From contig NZ_KI912097.1 in assembly GCF_000517025.1 (NCBI RefSeq), positions 191,673 to 255,672 of the forward strand: a DNA stretch of 64,000 bases, given 5' to 3'. Positions 8,766-17,198 of the stretch are shown here, piece by piece; positions within the stretch are counted from its first letter, which is position 1; each line of letters starts with the position of its first letter. The position numbers and the translations under genes are program-made. The notes beneath the pieces are model-generated. The model had not been told where the DNA came from. It saw only the letters and a program-made list of their open reading frames with translations, and searched no databases. This DNA is from Halonatronum saccharophilum DSM 13868. Lineage in GTDB: Bacteria; Bacillota; Halanaerobiia; Halobacteroidales; Halobacteroidaceae.

Positions 8766-8925
8766 TTATAAATTCCGAGTTACCCAAGAATAACTCCAAA
8801 TTCTAAATTCTCTGCTACTACTCTCTTCCTTTAATTTTTTTTGAAATCTCATTAGCTATAAATTCAAAATGATGTCTTTCTCTAAAAAACCCAGTGACAT
8901 TTGTAGTTATAAAGTTTATAAAGAA
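8766..8925 (-). pseudogene. cheR (chemotaxis methyltransferase) remnant
   Basis: On the minus strand one frame reads INFITTNVTGFFRERHHFEF then IANEISKKIKGRE and stops. A second frame continues with EFRIWSYSWVTR. Together these match the end of the helical N-terminal domain and the RIWS entry strand of CheR, which methylates chemoreceptors. The next catalytic motif (CSTGEEPYS in the family) is destroyed. Stops and at least one frameshift separate the pieces, and nothing recognisable remains of either end. The region 8940-9060 may hold more decayed sequence. The adjacent chemoreceptor suggests a former receptor-cheR unit. Confidence 0.78.
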
Positions 8926-9062
8926 TGATTAAGTAACTAACATATCTTCTTTACAATATTAGCACCTTCCTTTATCTCTTATCTCAATGTCTTAGTCCAT
9001 CCATTAAAGCTCCTATCTCTTTCATATGACAGCCCCTTTTTACATACCTAAAATATTCTTTG

Positions 9063-9215
9063 TTATTTAGTTAATATCATATAGTCTAAAATTTTTTTAT
9101 CAAGAATTCTACTTAACTTTAAAACTTCTTTATCCAAAAGATCACCGTTTTGAGACTTCTTTAACATCTTACTTCTTAAATAATCAATATCTTTAGTCAA
9201 TTTAGTTCCTTTCAT
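9063..9215 (-). CDS. Spo0E-like aspartyl phosphatase (50 residues)
   Basis: This short gene encodes a 50-residue protein beginning MKGTKLTKDIDYLRSKM. Its pattern of leucines and the segment VLKLSRILDKKILDY match the Spo0E family, whose signature is SQELD. Spo0E proteins remove phosphate from Spo0A~P and delay sporulation. Here Gln-Glu of the signature is Arg-Ile, so activity is not certain. AAGGAAGTGG lies nine bases before the ATG. Upstream are four heptamer repeats with an 11-bp period followed by a possible -10 site, suggesting activation by a SARP-type regulator; the SARP-like gene is next upstream. A second Spo0E-like gene lies at 14.7-14.9 kb. Confidence 0.72.
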   Translation of the reverse strand: MKGTKLTKDIDYLRSKMLKKSQNGDLLDKEVLKLSRILDKKILDYMILTK

Positions 9216-9271
9216 AAATATAACCACTTCCTTTCAGAAAAAGTAATATTTTATTGATTGACCTTAAATAT

Positions 9272-9327
9272 ATTTTAACATTTCTAACTTATAAAAGACC
9301 TACAAATTACTTACAATACACTTACAA
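9272..9327 (-). promoter_or_regulatory. SARP-type direct heptamer repeats and promoter
   Basis: On the plus strand CTTATAA, CCTACAA, CTTACAA and CTTACAA begin at 9288, 9299, 9310 and 9321, an exact 11-bp period with 4-bp spacers. In transcription direction (minus) they are followed after ten bases by TAAAAT (9277-9272), a possible -10 site, and no good -35 is present. SARP regulators bind such heptamers just upstream of the -10. The promoter would drive the Spo0E-like gene. Confidence 0.65.
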
Positions 9328-9413
9328 ATTCAATTTTGTTCTATTTTTTATCTTTATTTTTTATTTTTGTCATTTTTCGACAATAAGCCTCTTTTTTCTC
9401 TTTCTCTAATAAT

Positions 9414-9441
9414 AAAAAACCAAGCCTGAGCTTGGTTTTTT
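9414..9441 (-). terminator. Rho-independent terminator
   Basis: AAAAAACCAAGC and GCTTGGTTTTTT flank a CTGA loop just after the SARP-like gene. Confidence 0.88.
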
Positions 9442-9455
9442 ATTTATTTAATGTA

Positions 9456-12400
9456 TTATTTTGTCAGGTTAATATAAAATTTCTTTATGTTTTCTCTAGG
9501 CTTTAGATTTAAATCATTAGCTAAAATTTCAACTAACTTATTATAAATTTTAACTGCCCTAGTTCTCATTCCAGTCTTTTCATAAGATTTCATCTTATAT
9601 AAATAGGCATCCTCAAAATAATTATCTACTTTAATAGCTTTATCAGCCAACTCAATAACTTTATCATATTTCTTTATAGAATAGTAATAGTCTAAAGATA
9701 TATTAATTATATCTAAATAAATCAATTCTAATCTATCTTTCTCTTTTATAATGGATTCTTGGTATAATATACTAGGCAAAAAACCATCATTATAAAGATC
9801 AATTGCTTCTTCATAAAATTTAATAGATATATATATATCATCTGTTCGTCTTCCTATTTTAACTAACTCTTTGAATTTTTGAACATCATAATCTACTAAA
9901 AAACTATTACTAACCCTATAGGTTGTACCTTTTTTAACTATAAAAACTGGATCTTCTTTTTTACCTCTATTGGGTTCTAGTACTTTATTTAAAGTGCTTA
10001 AAGCTACATAAAAATTACGTTCAGCAATTTCATAATCCTTGTCAGGCCAAAGCTGATTACATAATATATCTTTACAAACAGCATTACCATAATTAGCTAA
10101 TAATATCATTAGTAGCTCCTTAGACTTCTTTCTAGTCCATTTTTCTTCTAAAATCTTCTTATCACCGGCATATACCTCTAAACCACCAAAAGTTTTAACT
10201 CTAAGAGAATACCCAGGGTGGTAAGAAAGTCCCTCTAATCCAAATGACTTTAAAAAATCACTTACATAATCAACTTCTATCCCCTCTTTTTTTGCCTTTA
10301 GGAGCATTCGAAAAATAACACTTTGGTCTTTTATAAATATAGGATTCTTCTTTATTATAATATACTCGGCTGATTTTAAACTAGCTAACTTCAAAGCAGA
10401 TTTGATACTATTTTTGAACCTCTTATTATCTTCTAACTGATAATAAACAGCAGATAGACCAATATTACTACAAATTAAAAGCCTTTTATTATCTACCTTT
10501 TCAAAGTAACCTATAGATTTTTTAAAAGCATTAATTGCTCCTTTAAATTCCTCTTTAAAACAATAAGCTTTTCCTAAACGGTTAAGAAGTATTCCTTTAC
10601 TATAAACATCTCCTTTCTTCTCAACTTCTATAAGCCCCTTTTGGGCATAAGCTATGGCCTTATCATATTCCCCGCAAAGTATATTCATAGATACTGTATT
10701 AATTATAACCTGTAACTTTGGTCCAGAAACTGAAAATGGACATTCCTTAAACCTATCTATAAAATTCATTACTAAAGAATCTTTTATATATTTTTTTTCT
10801 ATTGATTTAGAAGAAAAATTAATTAGTTGAAGATAGTAGTTAGCAAATAATTTAACTATTCCATCTTCAAATTTAAATTTACTCCAGATATAAGCCTTAG
10901 CTTGATTATATTCTCCTCTTAGAAAGTAAATAATAACTGGAATAAAGAGAGTTCTAAAAAGTAATAAGTCATTAACCTTAACTTCTTCTAAGCCGCTATA
11001 TTTATATAAACTAAGGGCTTCATCAATCTTACCTCTTATAAAAAGATAATTAACTTTAATCTCATAGTATTTATTGGTTGATTGATCAATATTTTTTAAT
11101 ATCTGATCAATATTTTGGATCTTACCTTTTATGACCCCAACTATAGCCTGAAAATAAATAAAATTACATTCAGAGCATCTACCACAATTATAGTCTTTTA
11201 TACCTAAAGCATAATCTTCTGCTTTGCTTGAACCAAAAAAACAGTATAAACTTAATATTCTGCATTTTGGATAAATTAAGCTAGTACCATCTTCATAATT
11301 TTCAATTAACTTATCACCTTTATTATAAGCCCTTATTGCTTCATGATATCTTTTTTCTCCTCTTAAAATATCACCTTTGTAGATATAAAGTATAGGGTTA
11401 TTGTAATAAAGTTCTAAAGGTAAAGCATCTAAAGCTTTCGTCAATACCTTATTTTCTGACACTTCCATACATAAAGCACCTTGAGATTTTACTAACTCTA
11501 ATAGTTCTTTTTGATTTTTACTCTTAATTAAAGCATTGACCTTAGCTAGCAGATCATTATTTTTTTCATATATTCTAGCAACTCTTTTATATAAAACATT
11601 TAAATCATATGTTCTATTAGCTTCTTCTAATAAAAATTTTTTGAAAATCGGATGATATTTATATTTACCTTGATCATCTTCAGAAATAAAAACACCTTTA
11701 GCCTTTAGCTTATTTATTATAGCTTTAGAATTTTCTACTTCCATAAACTGATTACATATATCTATATTTAAATATTCTAAAACTGAAGTTTTATATAAAA
11801 AGTCTCTGTCTTCACCCTTTATACCCTCCATTATCTCGTACCCAAAGTAATCAAATATAAGTTCAAAGTCTAAACTTTCTGCAAGAATTATTTCTGACTC
11901 TAAACCTACATAAATCTTATCCCCAATAAAATCTAAAGCCAGTAACCATCCTTCAGTAAGTTCAAAGATTTCTTTTGATGTTTCTTCATCTAACTCAACC
12001 TTATATTGCTGTTTATACATCTCTTTTATTTGATCCTTATTTAATTTAAAATCTTTATCAGTTATTAACTGCACTTTTCTTTTAACTTTTAACCTTGAAA
12101 TAATAGGTAGATCAACCTTCATTCTAGATGATATTATTAAATGAAACTCATTAGGCATTACTCCAATAAAATAATTGAGCGAATCTAATATATCATTTTT
12201 GCCTATTATCTGATGAAAATCATCTAGAAGAAAAATTGTATCTTCTTTTAAGTTTGCTGATAATCTATTTATAAAATAATCAATTACATCTTCAATTTCA
12301 CCCTCTTTTTTCTTTATCTTAATAAGTAAAAAATTAAGTAAATCAATATCTTCTTTTTCTATAAAATCAAAACTAGACATCATACTTCTCCAAAAAAGTT

Positions 12401-12629
12401 CTAATCCCTTATCCTTAATCTTTAGATGATAGAAGTAATTGTTTTTAGAATGATACTTACTTAAAAAATAAGCTAGAGTAGTAGTCTTTCCAGACCCAGT
12501 CCTAGCTTCTACTATTGTTAATGGATATTTCATTACTCGATTATACTTAAATAACAAATTATTATTCTCCCAAAGATCTTCTTCTACACTCGGTAAAACA
12601 AGCTTCGGTTTCAAAATTATTTGATTCAT
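9456..12629 (-). CDS. Large STAND ATPase transcription regulator with SARP-like C-terminus
   Basis: The protein has 1057 residues. An N-terminal P-loop ATPase of the MalT/STAND type has Walker A EARTGSGKTT (41-50) and Walker B TIFLLDDFHQ (131-140). A long region of TPR-like helices follows. The C-terminus carries an OmpR-like winged helix (about 810-905, starting near RVKTFGGLEVYAGDKK) and a bacterial transcriptional activator (BTAD) helical domain (about 912-1055), the combination seen in SARP regulators. A cysteine cluster CGRCSEC near residue 480 could bind metal or sense redox. It is probably a signal-gated activator. Its own terminator separates it from the Spo0E-like gene, whose promoter holds SARP-style repeats, a likely target. 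The inducer is unknown. Confidence 0.85.
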   Translation of the reverse strand: MNQIILKPKLVLPSVEEDLWENNNLLFKYNRVMKYPLTIVEARTGSGKTTTLAYFLSKYHSKNNYFYHLKIKDKGLELFWRSMMSSFDFIEKEDIDLLNFLLIKIKKKEGEIEDVIDYFINRLSANLKEDTIFLLDDFHQIIGKNDILDSLNYFIGVMPNEFHLIISSRMKVDLPIISRLKVKRKVQLITDKDFKLNKDQIKEMYKQQYKVELDEETSKEIFELTEGWLLALDFIGDKIYVGLESEIILAESLDFELIFDYFGYEIMEGIKGEDRDFLYKTSVLEYLNIDICNQFMEVENSKAIINKLKAKGVFISEDDQGKYKYHPIFKKFLLEEANRTYDLNVLYKRVARIYEKNNDLLAKVNALIKSKNQKELLELVKSQGALCMEVSENKVLTKALDALPLELYYNNPILYIYKGDILRGEKRYHEAIRAYNKGDKLIENYEDGTSLIYPKCRILSLYCFFGSSKAEDYALGIKDYNCGRCSECNFIYFQAIVGVIKGKIQNIDQILKNIDQSTNKYYEIKVNYLFIRGKIDEALSLYKYSGLEEVKVNDLLLFRTLFIPVIIYFLRGEYNQAKAYIWSKFKFEDGIVKLFANYYLQLINFSSKSIEKKYIKDSLVMNFIDRFKECPFSVSGPKLQVIINTVSMNILCGEYDKAIAYAQKGLIEVEKKGDVYSKGILLNRLGKAYCFKEEFKGAINAFKKSIGYFEKVDNKRLLICSNIGLSAVYYQLEDNKRFKNSIKSALKLASLKSAEYIIIKKNPIFIKDQSVIFRMLLKAKKEGIEVDYVSDFLKSFGLEGLSYHPGYSLRVKTFGGLEVYAGDKKILEEKWTRKKSKELLMILLANYGNAVCKDILCNQLWPDKDYEIAERNFYVALSTLNKVLEPNRGKKEDPVFIVKKGTTYRVSNSFLVDYDVQKFKELVKIGRRTDDIYISIKFYEEAIDLYNDGFLPSILYQESIIKEKDRLELIYLDIINISLDYYYSIKKYDKVIELADKAIKVDNYFEDAYLYKMKSYEKTGMRTRAVKIYNKLVEILANDLNLKPRENIKKFYINLTK

Positions 12630-12694
12630 ATTATCTCCTCCTCCCCTGCTATTATCTATATCCTATCTTAATTAAGTAGTCTTTAGAAAAAACA

Positions 12695-12738
12695 AAATAC
12701 TCCGTCATAGAGTCTATAGACTCTATGACGGAGTATTT
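12695..12738. terminator. Perfect 44-bp palindromic terminator
   Basis: AAATACTCCGTCATAGAGTC is followed by TA and its complement, symmetric over 44 bases. It lies directly after the degenerate GGDEF gene and before the SARP-like gene. Confidence 0.85.
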
Positions 12739-12742
12739 CATT

Positions 12743-13189
12743 TTAATCTATCTTTTCTGTATTAACAAATAACCTTCCAACCAAAGAATCTAATGAATCA
12801 TCCTCACTAGCTAAAGTACAGCCTATAAATATATCTACTCCAAGCTCTTTAAAATCGATAGTAAACTTAGTCTCCATTATCTCAACTCTAAGTTTATCAA
12901 CTACAATACTTAAATCTCCATCATAGATATTTTTTATTATTATCATAAACTTATTATCCTGCCAAGATAATAATTCATCAAAAAAGACATAATTCCTCTT
13001 AAAAATTAGAAATAATTCTTCAATTATTACCCACTTAACCAATTGACCATGGTCTTTTATCAAAGGTTCTAAAGTAGGAATTTCAATAAACAAAAGCCCA
13101 AAACTTGAATTACTATCTTTAGCATAATCCAAACTTTCTTTGATTCTCTTCTTTATCTCAAATCGATCTTCTATAATTTCTTTCTTCAT
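12743..13189 (-). CDS. Short protein resembling a degenerate GGDEF domain
   Basis: The protein has 148 residues. The fold pattern (GLLFIEIPTLEPLIKDHGQ, then WQDNKFMIIIKN, then IGCTLASEDDSLDSLV) resembles a GGDEF domain in which the catalytic GGDEF loop is replaced by WQDNKF. It cannot make c-di-GMP in the usual way and could bind a nucleotide or act through protein contact. It lies 43 bases after a gene for an intact GGDEF/HD-GYP protein, in the same direction, so co-transcription is likely. The family call rests on pattern only. Confidence 0.55.
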   Translation of the reverse strand: MKKEIIEDRFEIKKRIKESLDYAKDSNSSFGLLFIEIPTLEPLIKDHGQLVKWVIIEELFLIFKRNYVFFDELLSWQDNKFMIIIKNIYDGDLSIVVDKLRVEIMETKFTIDFKELGVDIFIGCTLASEDDSLDSLVGRLFVNTEKID

Positions 13190-13232
13190 TCTTTATACCC
13201 CTTTATAAATTTATTTTCACTTAATAATCAAT

Positions 13233-14708
13233 CTAAATAACCTCAATAAATTCTTTTACTATATTCGGGTCATACTTTATACCTGATCCCTTCTTTAGCT
13301 TAGATAAGGCCTCTTCTTTAGAAATAGGATCTTTATAAGAGTTGCCATAGATCATTTTATCATAGGCATCTACTATCCTCAACATTCTTGATAAAAGAGG
13401 TATCTCCTCTCCTTTTAACCCTTGTGGATATCCACTGCCATCCCAGTTTTCATGATGATATAGAATAAATTCAGAAATCTTATTTAAAGATTGAAAATTC
13501 TTTGCTATATTATACCCAGATTTTACATGAGTTTTTAATTCTTTTATTTCTTCTCTGTCTAATTCTTCCTTCTTATTTAATAATTCTGAATCTAATGTTA
13601 ACTTACCTATATCATGAAAGTCTGATAATAAGAGCAATTTCTCAAGAAGATTATCTGACAAGTTCATCTTCTTAGCTAACTCTAACGATAATTGTTTTAC
13701 CCGGCTAATATGTTTTTTCTCTTCAAATCCATTATTAAGGAAACGATCCATCAAAGAATTTAATACTGGGTTATCTAGACCTTCTTTTGCCGCTTCCTTT
13801 CTCTTATACATTTTATCTTCACCTTCACTAAATAAATCCTTTATACTCTTATTTATCTCATATTTAGTTGCACTTCCTAACGCTATATCTGGAGAGAAGG
13901 GCAGTGCTTTGCACGATTTACACCTTTTCTTGATTCTATCTATGATCTTTTGTGCACCTTGGTTATCTGTATTAGGTAAAATTATCGAAAATTCATCACC
14001 ACCCCAACGAACTACTAGATCATCAGATCTTGTTGCCTCTTTAAATATTTGAGCAACTTTTTTTAATAATCTATCTCCAACTTTGTGGCCAAATACATCA
14101 TTGGCTAACTTTAACCCATTTATATCGCCAATTATTATACTTATAGGAAGATTCTCTTCTTTATCAATCTGAGGTAGATGATTTTCAAAATAGAATCTAT
14201 TATAAAGACCAGTTAAAGTGTCATGAAAACTGGCATACTCAATCTTCTTCTCTATATTCTTTCTAAAAGTAATATCATAAGCAGAACATATAACTCTTTG
14301 TACATTCCCTCGCTTATCTAGTTCGGGACTTCTAGTCACATTTAATATTCTCTCTTCTCCTCTATCATTGGTATAATTCTCTTCTGTAATCAACACTTCC
14401 TTCTCTGTAAAAGCTCTCTTATTCTTAGCTATTTCTTCTTTAGCCTTTCTTTCTTTTAATACATTTCTTATAGTATTATTCTCTACCTCTTTTTTATCAA
14501 AACCTAAAAAATCAGAAAAGGGCTTATTTACAATCCCATAAGTCTCTTCAGTTTTTAAACACCATACATATACATCACAGTTATTTAAGATAGTCTTCTT
14601 TTTATTTAGTTTATCCCGTAAAATAAAATTTTTTCTAATTAATAGAAAAATCACAACTAAAGTAAAAATGGATAATAATCCAAGTTCTCCACCATTAACT
14701 ATTAGCAT
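13233..14708 (-). CDS. Membrane PAS-GGDEF-HD-GYP c-di-GMP enzyme
   Basis: This protein of about 491 residues has an N-terminal membrane segment (about 8-26), a PAS-like sensor (about 40-145), a diguanylate cyclase domain with intact RWGGDEF near 234, and an HD-GYP phosphodiesterase domain with FHDIGKL and HHENWDGSGYP near 419. Both making and breaking of c-di-GMP are therefore possible; in such hybrids one activity usually dominates and the other is regulatory. The ATG at 14708 is preferred over the GTG at 14717, which lies in the AAGGGGTGA ribosome binding site. A Spo0E-like gene precedes it by 23 bases and the degenerate GGDEF gene follows, so the three probably form an operon. Confidence 0.9.
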   Translation of the reverse strand: MLIVNGGELGLLSIFTLVVIFLLIRKNFILRDKLNKKKTILNNCDVYVWCLKTEETYGIVNKPFSDFLGFDKKEVENNTIRNVLKERKAKEEIAKNKRAFTEKEVLITEENYTNDRGEERILNVTRSPELDKRGNVQRVICSAYDITFRKNIEKKIEYASFHDTLTGLYNRFYFENHLPQIDKEENLPISIIIGDINGLKLANDVFGHKVGDRLLKKVAQIFKEATRSDDLVVRWGGDEFSIILPNTDNQGAQKIIDRIKKRCKSCKALPFSPDIALGSATKYEINKSIKDLFSEGEDKMYKRKEAAKEGLDNPVLNSLMDRFLNNGFEEKKHISRVKQLSLELAKKMNLSDNLLEKLLLLSDFHDIGKLTLDSELLNKKEELDREEIKELKTHVKSGYNIAKNFQSLNKISEFILYHHENWDGSGYPQGLKGEEIPLLSRMLRIVDAYDKMIYGNSYKDPISKEEALSKLKKGSGIKYDPNIVKEFIEVI

Positions 14709-14731
14709 TCTAATCACCCCTTATATAAGCT

Positions 14732-14920
14732 TTATAGATTAATAGGAAAATCTTCATCTTCAACATCATCAGCACTACTCATATATTCAAGAATTGCCTT
14801 ATCTAATTCTTTACTAACTTTTTGTAAATTATCATCTAATAAATTGTTTTTATTTTCATAAGCCATACTCACCATTCTCTTCTTTAATCTATTAATCTTT
14901 CTCTTTATTTGACTTTCCAT
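14732..14920 (-). CDS. Spo0E-like aspartyl phosphatase (62 residues)
   Basis: This small helical protein contains INRLKKRMVSMAYEN and SKELDKAILEYM, matching the Spo0E signature S-x-ELD and its preceding helix. Family members dephosphorylate Spo0A~P or related response regulators. The ATG at 14920 follows AAGGAAGGTGA at good distance; the GTG at 14929 belongs to that ribosome binding site. Its position at the head of the c-di-GMP genes suggests a link between sporulation control and c-di-GMP signalling, which is inference. It keeps the SxELD motif better than the paralog at 9.1 kb. Confidence 0.78.
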   Translation of the reverse strand: MESQIKRKINRLKKRMVSMAYENKNNLLDDNLQKVSKELDKAILEYMSSADDVEDEDFPINL

Positions 14921-14997
14921 ATTAATCACCTTCCTTTATATATAATCTCTTGCTTCATAAATATTTATAAAATTCTTTTTTAAATCTAATTATCAAT

Positions 14998-15014
14998 TAT
15001 TATTACTAATAATA
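14998..15014. promoter_or_regulatory. AT-rich odd palindrome between divergent genes
   Basis: TATTATTA-C-TAATAATA is a perfect 17-bp dyad in the divergent region between the Spo0E-like gene and superoxide reductase. It has the size of a PerR/Fur-type operator but matches their consensus only loosely. In DNA this AT-rich it could be chance. Confidence 0.25.
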
Positions 15015-15149
15015 TCACTAAAAAGAATAATTTTCAACCTCTTGATTGAAAATTAATATTAATTACTATTATTAGAAGGATATATTTAGCTTTTGTAGAA
15101 ATACTGACTTAGAAGTACTATTTAAAATTAATAAAGGAGTGATTTAGAA

Positions 15150-15527
15150 ATGACAAATTTAAGAGATCTTTATAAGTGTCAAGTATGTGGACATGTGGTA
15201 GAGATAGTGCACAAGGGCCAACCAACTTTAGTTTGTTGTGACGAGAAGATGAATAAACTTGAGGAACAGACTGAAGATGCTACTATCGAAAAGCATGTTC
15301 CAGTAGTTGAAGAGATAGACGGTGGAATTGAAGTTACAGTTGGGTCTACTGAACACCCAATGACTGAAAAACATTATATCCAATTTATCGAGGTTTTAAC
15401 TTCCGATAAGGTACTTAGAGCAGAGCTAAAGCCTGGAGATAAGCCAACTGCAAGCTTTAATGTGAACAAAAATAAAGTTGAAAAAGTTAGAGAGTACTGT
15501 AATCTCCACAATTTATGGCGAGTATAA
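15150..15527 (+). CDS. dfx: Desulfoferrodoxin (class I superoxide reductase)
   Basis: The protein has 125 residues. The N-terminal desulforedoxin domain binds Fe(Cys)4 through C10, C13, C29 and C30. The C-terminal domain carries the catalytic iron ligands H49, H69, H75, H120 and C117 in EKHVPV, EHPMTEKH and CNLHN. Glu48 and Lys49-equivalent residues near the site follow the family pattern. The enzyme reduces superoxide to hydrogen peroxide in the cytoplasm without making oxygen, typical of anaerobes. It is a single-gene plus-strand unit with an AAAGGAGTGA ribosome binding site and a strong shared terminator. The upstream region is AT-rich with a possible dyad operator. Confidence 0.96.
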   Translation: MTNLRDLYKCQVCGHVVEIVHKGQPTLVCCDEKMNKLEEQTEDATIEKHVPVVEEIDGGIEVTVGSTEHPMTEKHYIQFIEVLTSDKVLRAELKPGDKPTASFNVNKNKVEKVREYCNLHNLWRV

Positions 15528-15528
15528 A

Positions 15529-15572
15529 AAAAGAATGCCATCATTGCAGCTGCAATGATGGCATTCTTTTTT
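15529..15572. terminator. Perfect 44-bp palindromic bidirectional terminator
   Basis: AAAAGAATGCCATCATTGCA and its exact complement meet at GCAGCTGC, ending in a T-run. It lies between the convergent superoxide reductase and beta-clamp genes. Confidence 0.9.
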
Positions 15573-15602
15573 AACTTTTAACTCTCAATTCTCAACTGAA
15601 CT

Positions 15603-16703
15603 CTAAGCACTCCTTACAGGCATTATCACGTAAACATAATCATCTGAATCTCTCTTTATAACTCCCGGGGCCAAAGACCCAGAAAGCTCAACATTAACAG
15701 TTTCATCCTTCATAGCCTTTAAACAATCTACTAAGTAATTGGCATTAAAAGCTATCTCTGTCTCCTGTCCTAGCAATGATATACTTACTTCTTCATAAGC
15801 TTGACCTACCTCTGGAGCATTTGCTGTAATAACAAGCCTATCCTCTTTTAGATTTATCTTAATTATATCTGCATCTTGCCTAGCTAAAAGAGCTGCACGT
15901 TTAGTTGCTCTTAAGAGTTCCATTCTATCAACTTCAACCTTAGTCTTACTATTCTTTGGAATTACCTGTTTGTAATTAGGGAATTGTCCTTCTATTAATC
16001 TAGATACCATAGTTATACCTGCAAAGTTAAAAAGTATCTGATTCTCTGTAAGAACCACTTCAACAAGATCTTCTGAATCATTTAATAACTTTGCAATTTC
16101 GCTAATTGTATTGCTAGGAACTATAGCATCTCCCTCTATATCCAACTCTTCAATACTATCTTCTCGATAAGCTAATCGGTAAGTATCAGTTGCTACTAAC
16201 TTTATCTTATCTTCCTCAAAAAGTAAGAGTCCTCCATTTAAAAAAGGTTTACTCTCATCTTTTGATATAGCAAATTCTACCTGTCCAAAGATCTCTTTTA
16301 ATCGTCCTTCTTTTATCTTAAAGCTCTTTCCAGACTTCACCTTTGGCAAAGAAGGAAACTCGTCTGCAGGAGAACCATTGATATTAAACTTTGAATATCC
16401 ACACTTAATAAAAGCTGTATTGTTATCTTTACTTATCTCTAAGTCAACCTTCTCATTTGGCAACTCTTTGATTATATTTGCAAAGTAAATAGCCGGAAGA
16501 ACTACTTCTCCCTCTTCAATTATTTCAGCCTCTACAAAGGCCTCTATACCCATCTCTAAATCTGTTCCCACTAATCTCAACCTTTGACCTTCTGTTTTTA
16601 ATAATATCCCCGATAAAATTGGAAGAGTAGTCTTGGTTGATACCGCTTTCCTTACAATATTAATAGCTTGATAAAAATCCTTTTGATTTACTTCTACTTT
16701 CAT
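15603..16703 (-). CDS. dnaN: DNA polymerase III beta sliding clamp, copy 1
   Basis: The protein has 366 residues, the usual length. It forms the ring that holds replicative polymerase on DNA. Visible family features are ATDTYRLAYRE in the middle domain, SRLIEGQFPNYKQVIP, and the C-terminal YVIMPVRSA. The motif order and three-domain size are normal. It is a lone gene, not next to dnaA, recF or gyrB, and a second full-length clamp gene lies 10.8 kb away; the two look clearly more than half identical over their full length. Whether this is the housekeeping clamp cannot be decided here. AATTAGGAGGTTATTT precedes the ATG. Confidence 0.93.
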   Translation of the reverse strand: MKVEVNQKDFYQAINIVRKAVSTKTTLPILSGILLKTEGQRLRLVGTDLEMGIEAFVEAEIIEEGEVVLPAIYFANIIKELPNEKVDLEISKDNNTAFIKCGYSKFNINGSPADEFPSLPKVKSGKSFKIKEGRLKEIFGQVEFAISKDESKPFLNGGLLLFEEDKIKLVATDTYRLAYREDSIEELDIEGDAIVPSNTISEIAKLLNDSEDLVEVVLTENQILFNFAGITMVSRLIEGQFPNYKQVIPKNSKTKVEVDRMELLRATKRAALLARQDADIIKINLKEDRLVITANAPEVGQAYEEVSISLLGQETEIAFNANYLVDCLKAMKDETVNVELSGSLAPGVIKRDSDDYVYVIMPVRSA

Positions 16704-16971
16704 AAATAACCTCCTAATTAAAGATTAAAAAATGGCTTTATCTGAAGATCAATTAACACTAATCCCTAAAATAAAAGATAAGTGATAATACCTCTCTGCT
16801 TGGCTTGTCCCCATTTAAAAACATAAGCAATAATTCCAAATAAATAGTTTTCTTATACCTTATGTATAAAATATATATGAGTTAATACTAATAATTAATT
16901 CTGCATCTATATATTATATCATTACTATTATTTTTTTCAAATCAAATAATAATTTATATAGCACAAAAGAA
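16704..16971. other. Intergenic stretch without recognisable content
   Basis: This AT-rich stretch upstream of dnaN copy 1 shows no open frame, repeat or RNA I can support. It presumably holds the dnaN promoter. Confidence 0.4.
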
Positions 16972-16995
16972 AAGAGAGCCTATTTTTACTCTCTT
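16972..16995 (-). terminator. Probable terminator of the small membrane protein gene
   Basis: AAGAGAG and CTCTCTT enclose a ten-base loop and are followed on the minus strand by TTCTTTT, 36 bases after the stop of the 55-residue gene. Confidence 0.6.
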
Positions 16996-17030
16996 AGTAA
17001 TTTCTATTATAGATCAAATTTCTATAGTTA

Positions 17031-17198
17031 TTATCTACGAAGCATTAATATAGGATAAATAATCCAACTAGAAATAAAGAATATAATACTGCCTCTAAGG
17101 TTAACCTTTAAAGTTCTAAAATCATTGATCAAATAGATAATAAAAACTAAAAAATTAAAAAAGACTCCTAATAAGTATAACCAAATTATTATATTCAA
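17031..17198 (-). CDS. Possible 55-residue two-pass membrane protein
   Basis: A TTG codon at 17198 follows AAGGGAGTTGGAGTA and opens a frame of 55 residues. Two hydrophobic stretches (about 3-24 and 38-53) are joined by a basic loop (DFRTLKVNLRG). The protein ends in LRR. A terminator-like hairpin stands just after the stop, which supports a real gene. I recognise no family. The frame is short and the start is non-ATG, so it may not be expressed. Confidence 0.45.
   Translation of the reverse strand: MNIIIWLYLLGVFFNFLVFIIYLINDFRTLKVNLRGSIIFFISSWIIYPILMLRR

Noticed and set aside
9288-9327. Short CRISPR-like array
   Set aside because: Repeat unit is 7 bp with 4-bp spacers, far too short; the exact 11-bp period fits a protein-binding site.
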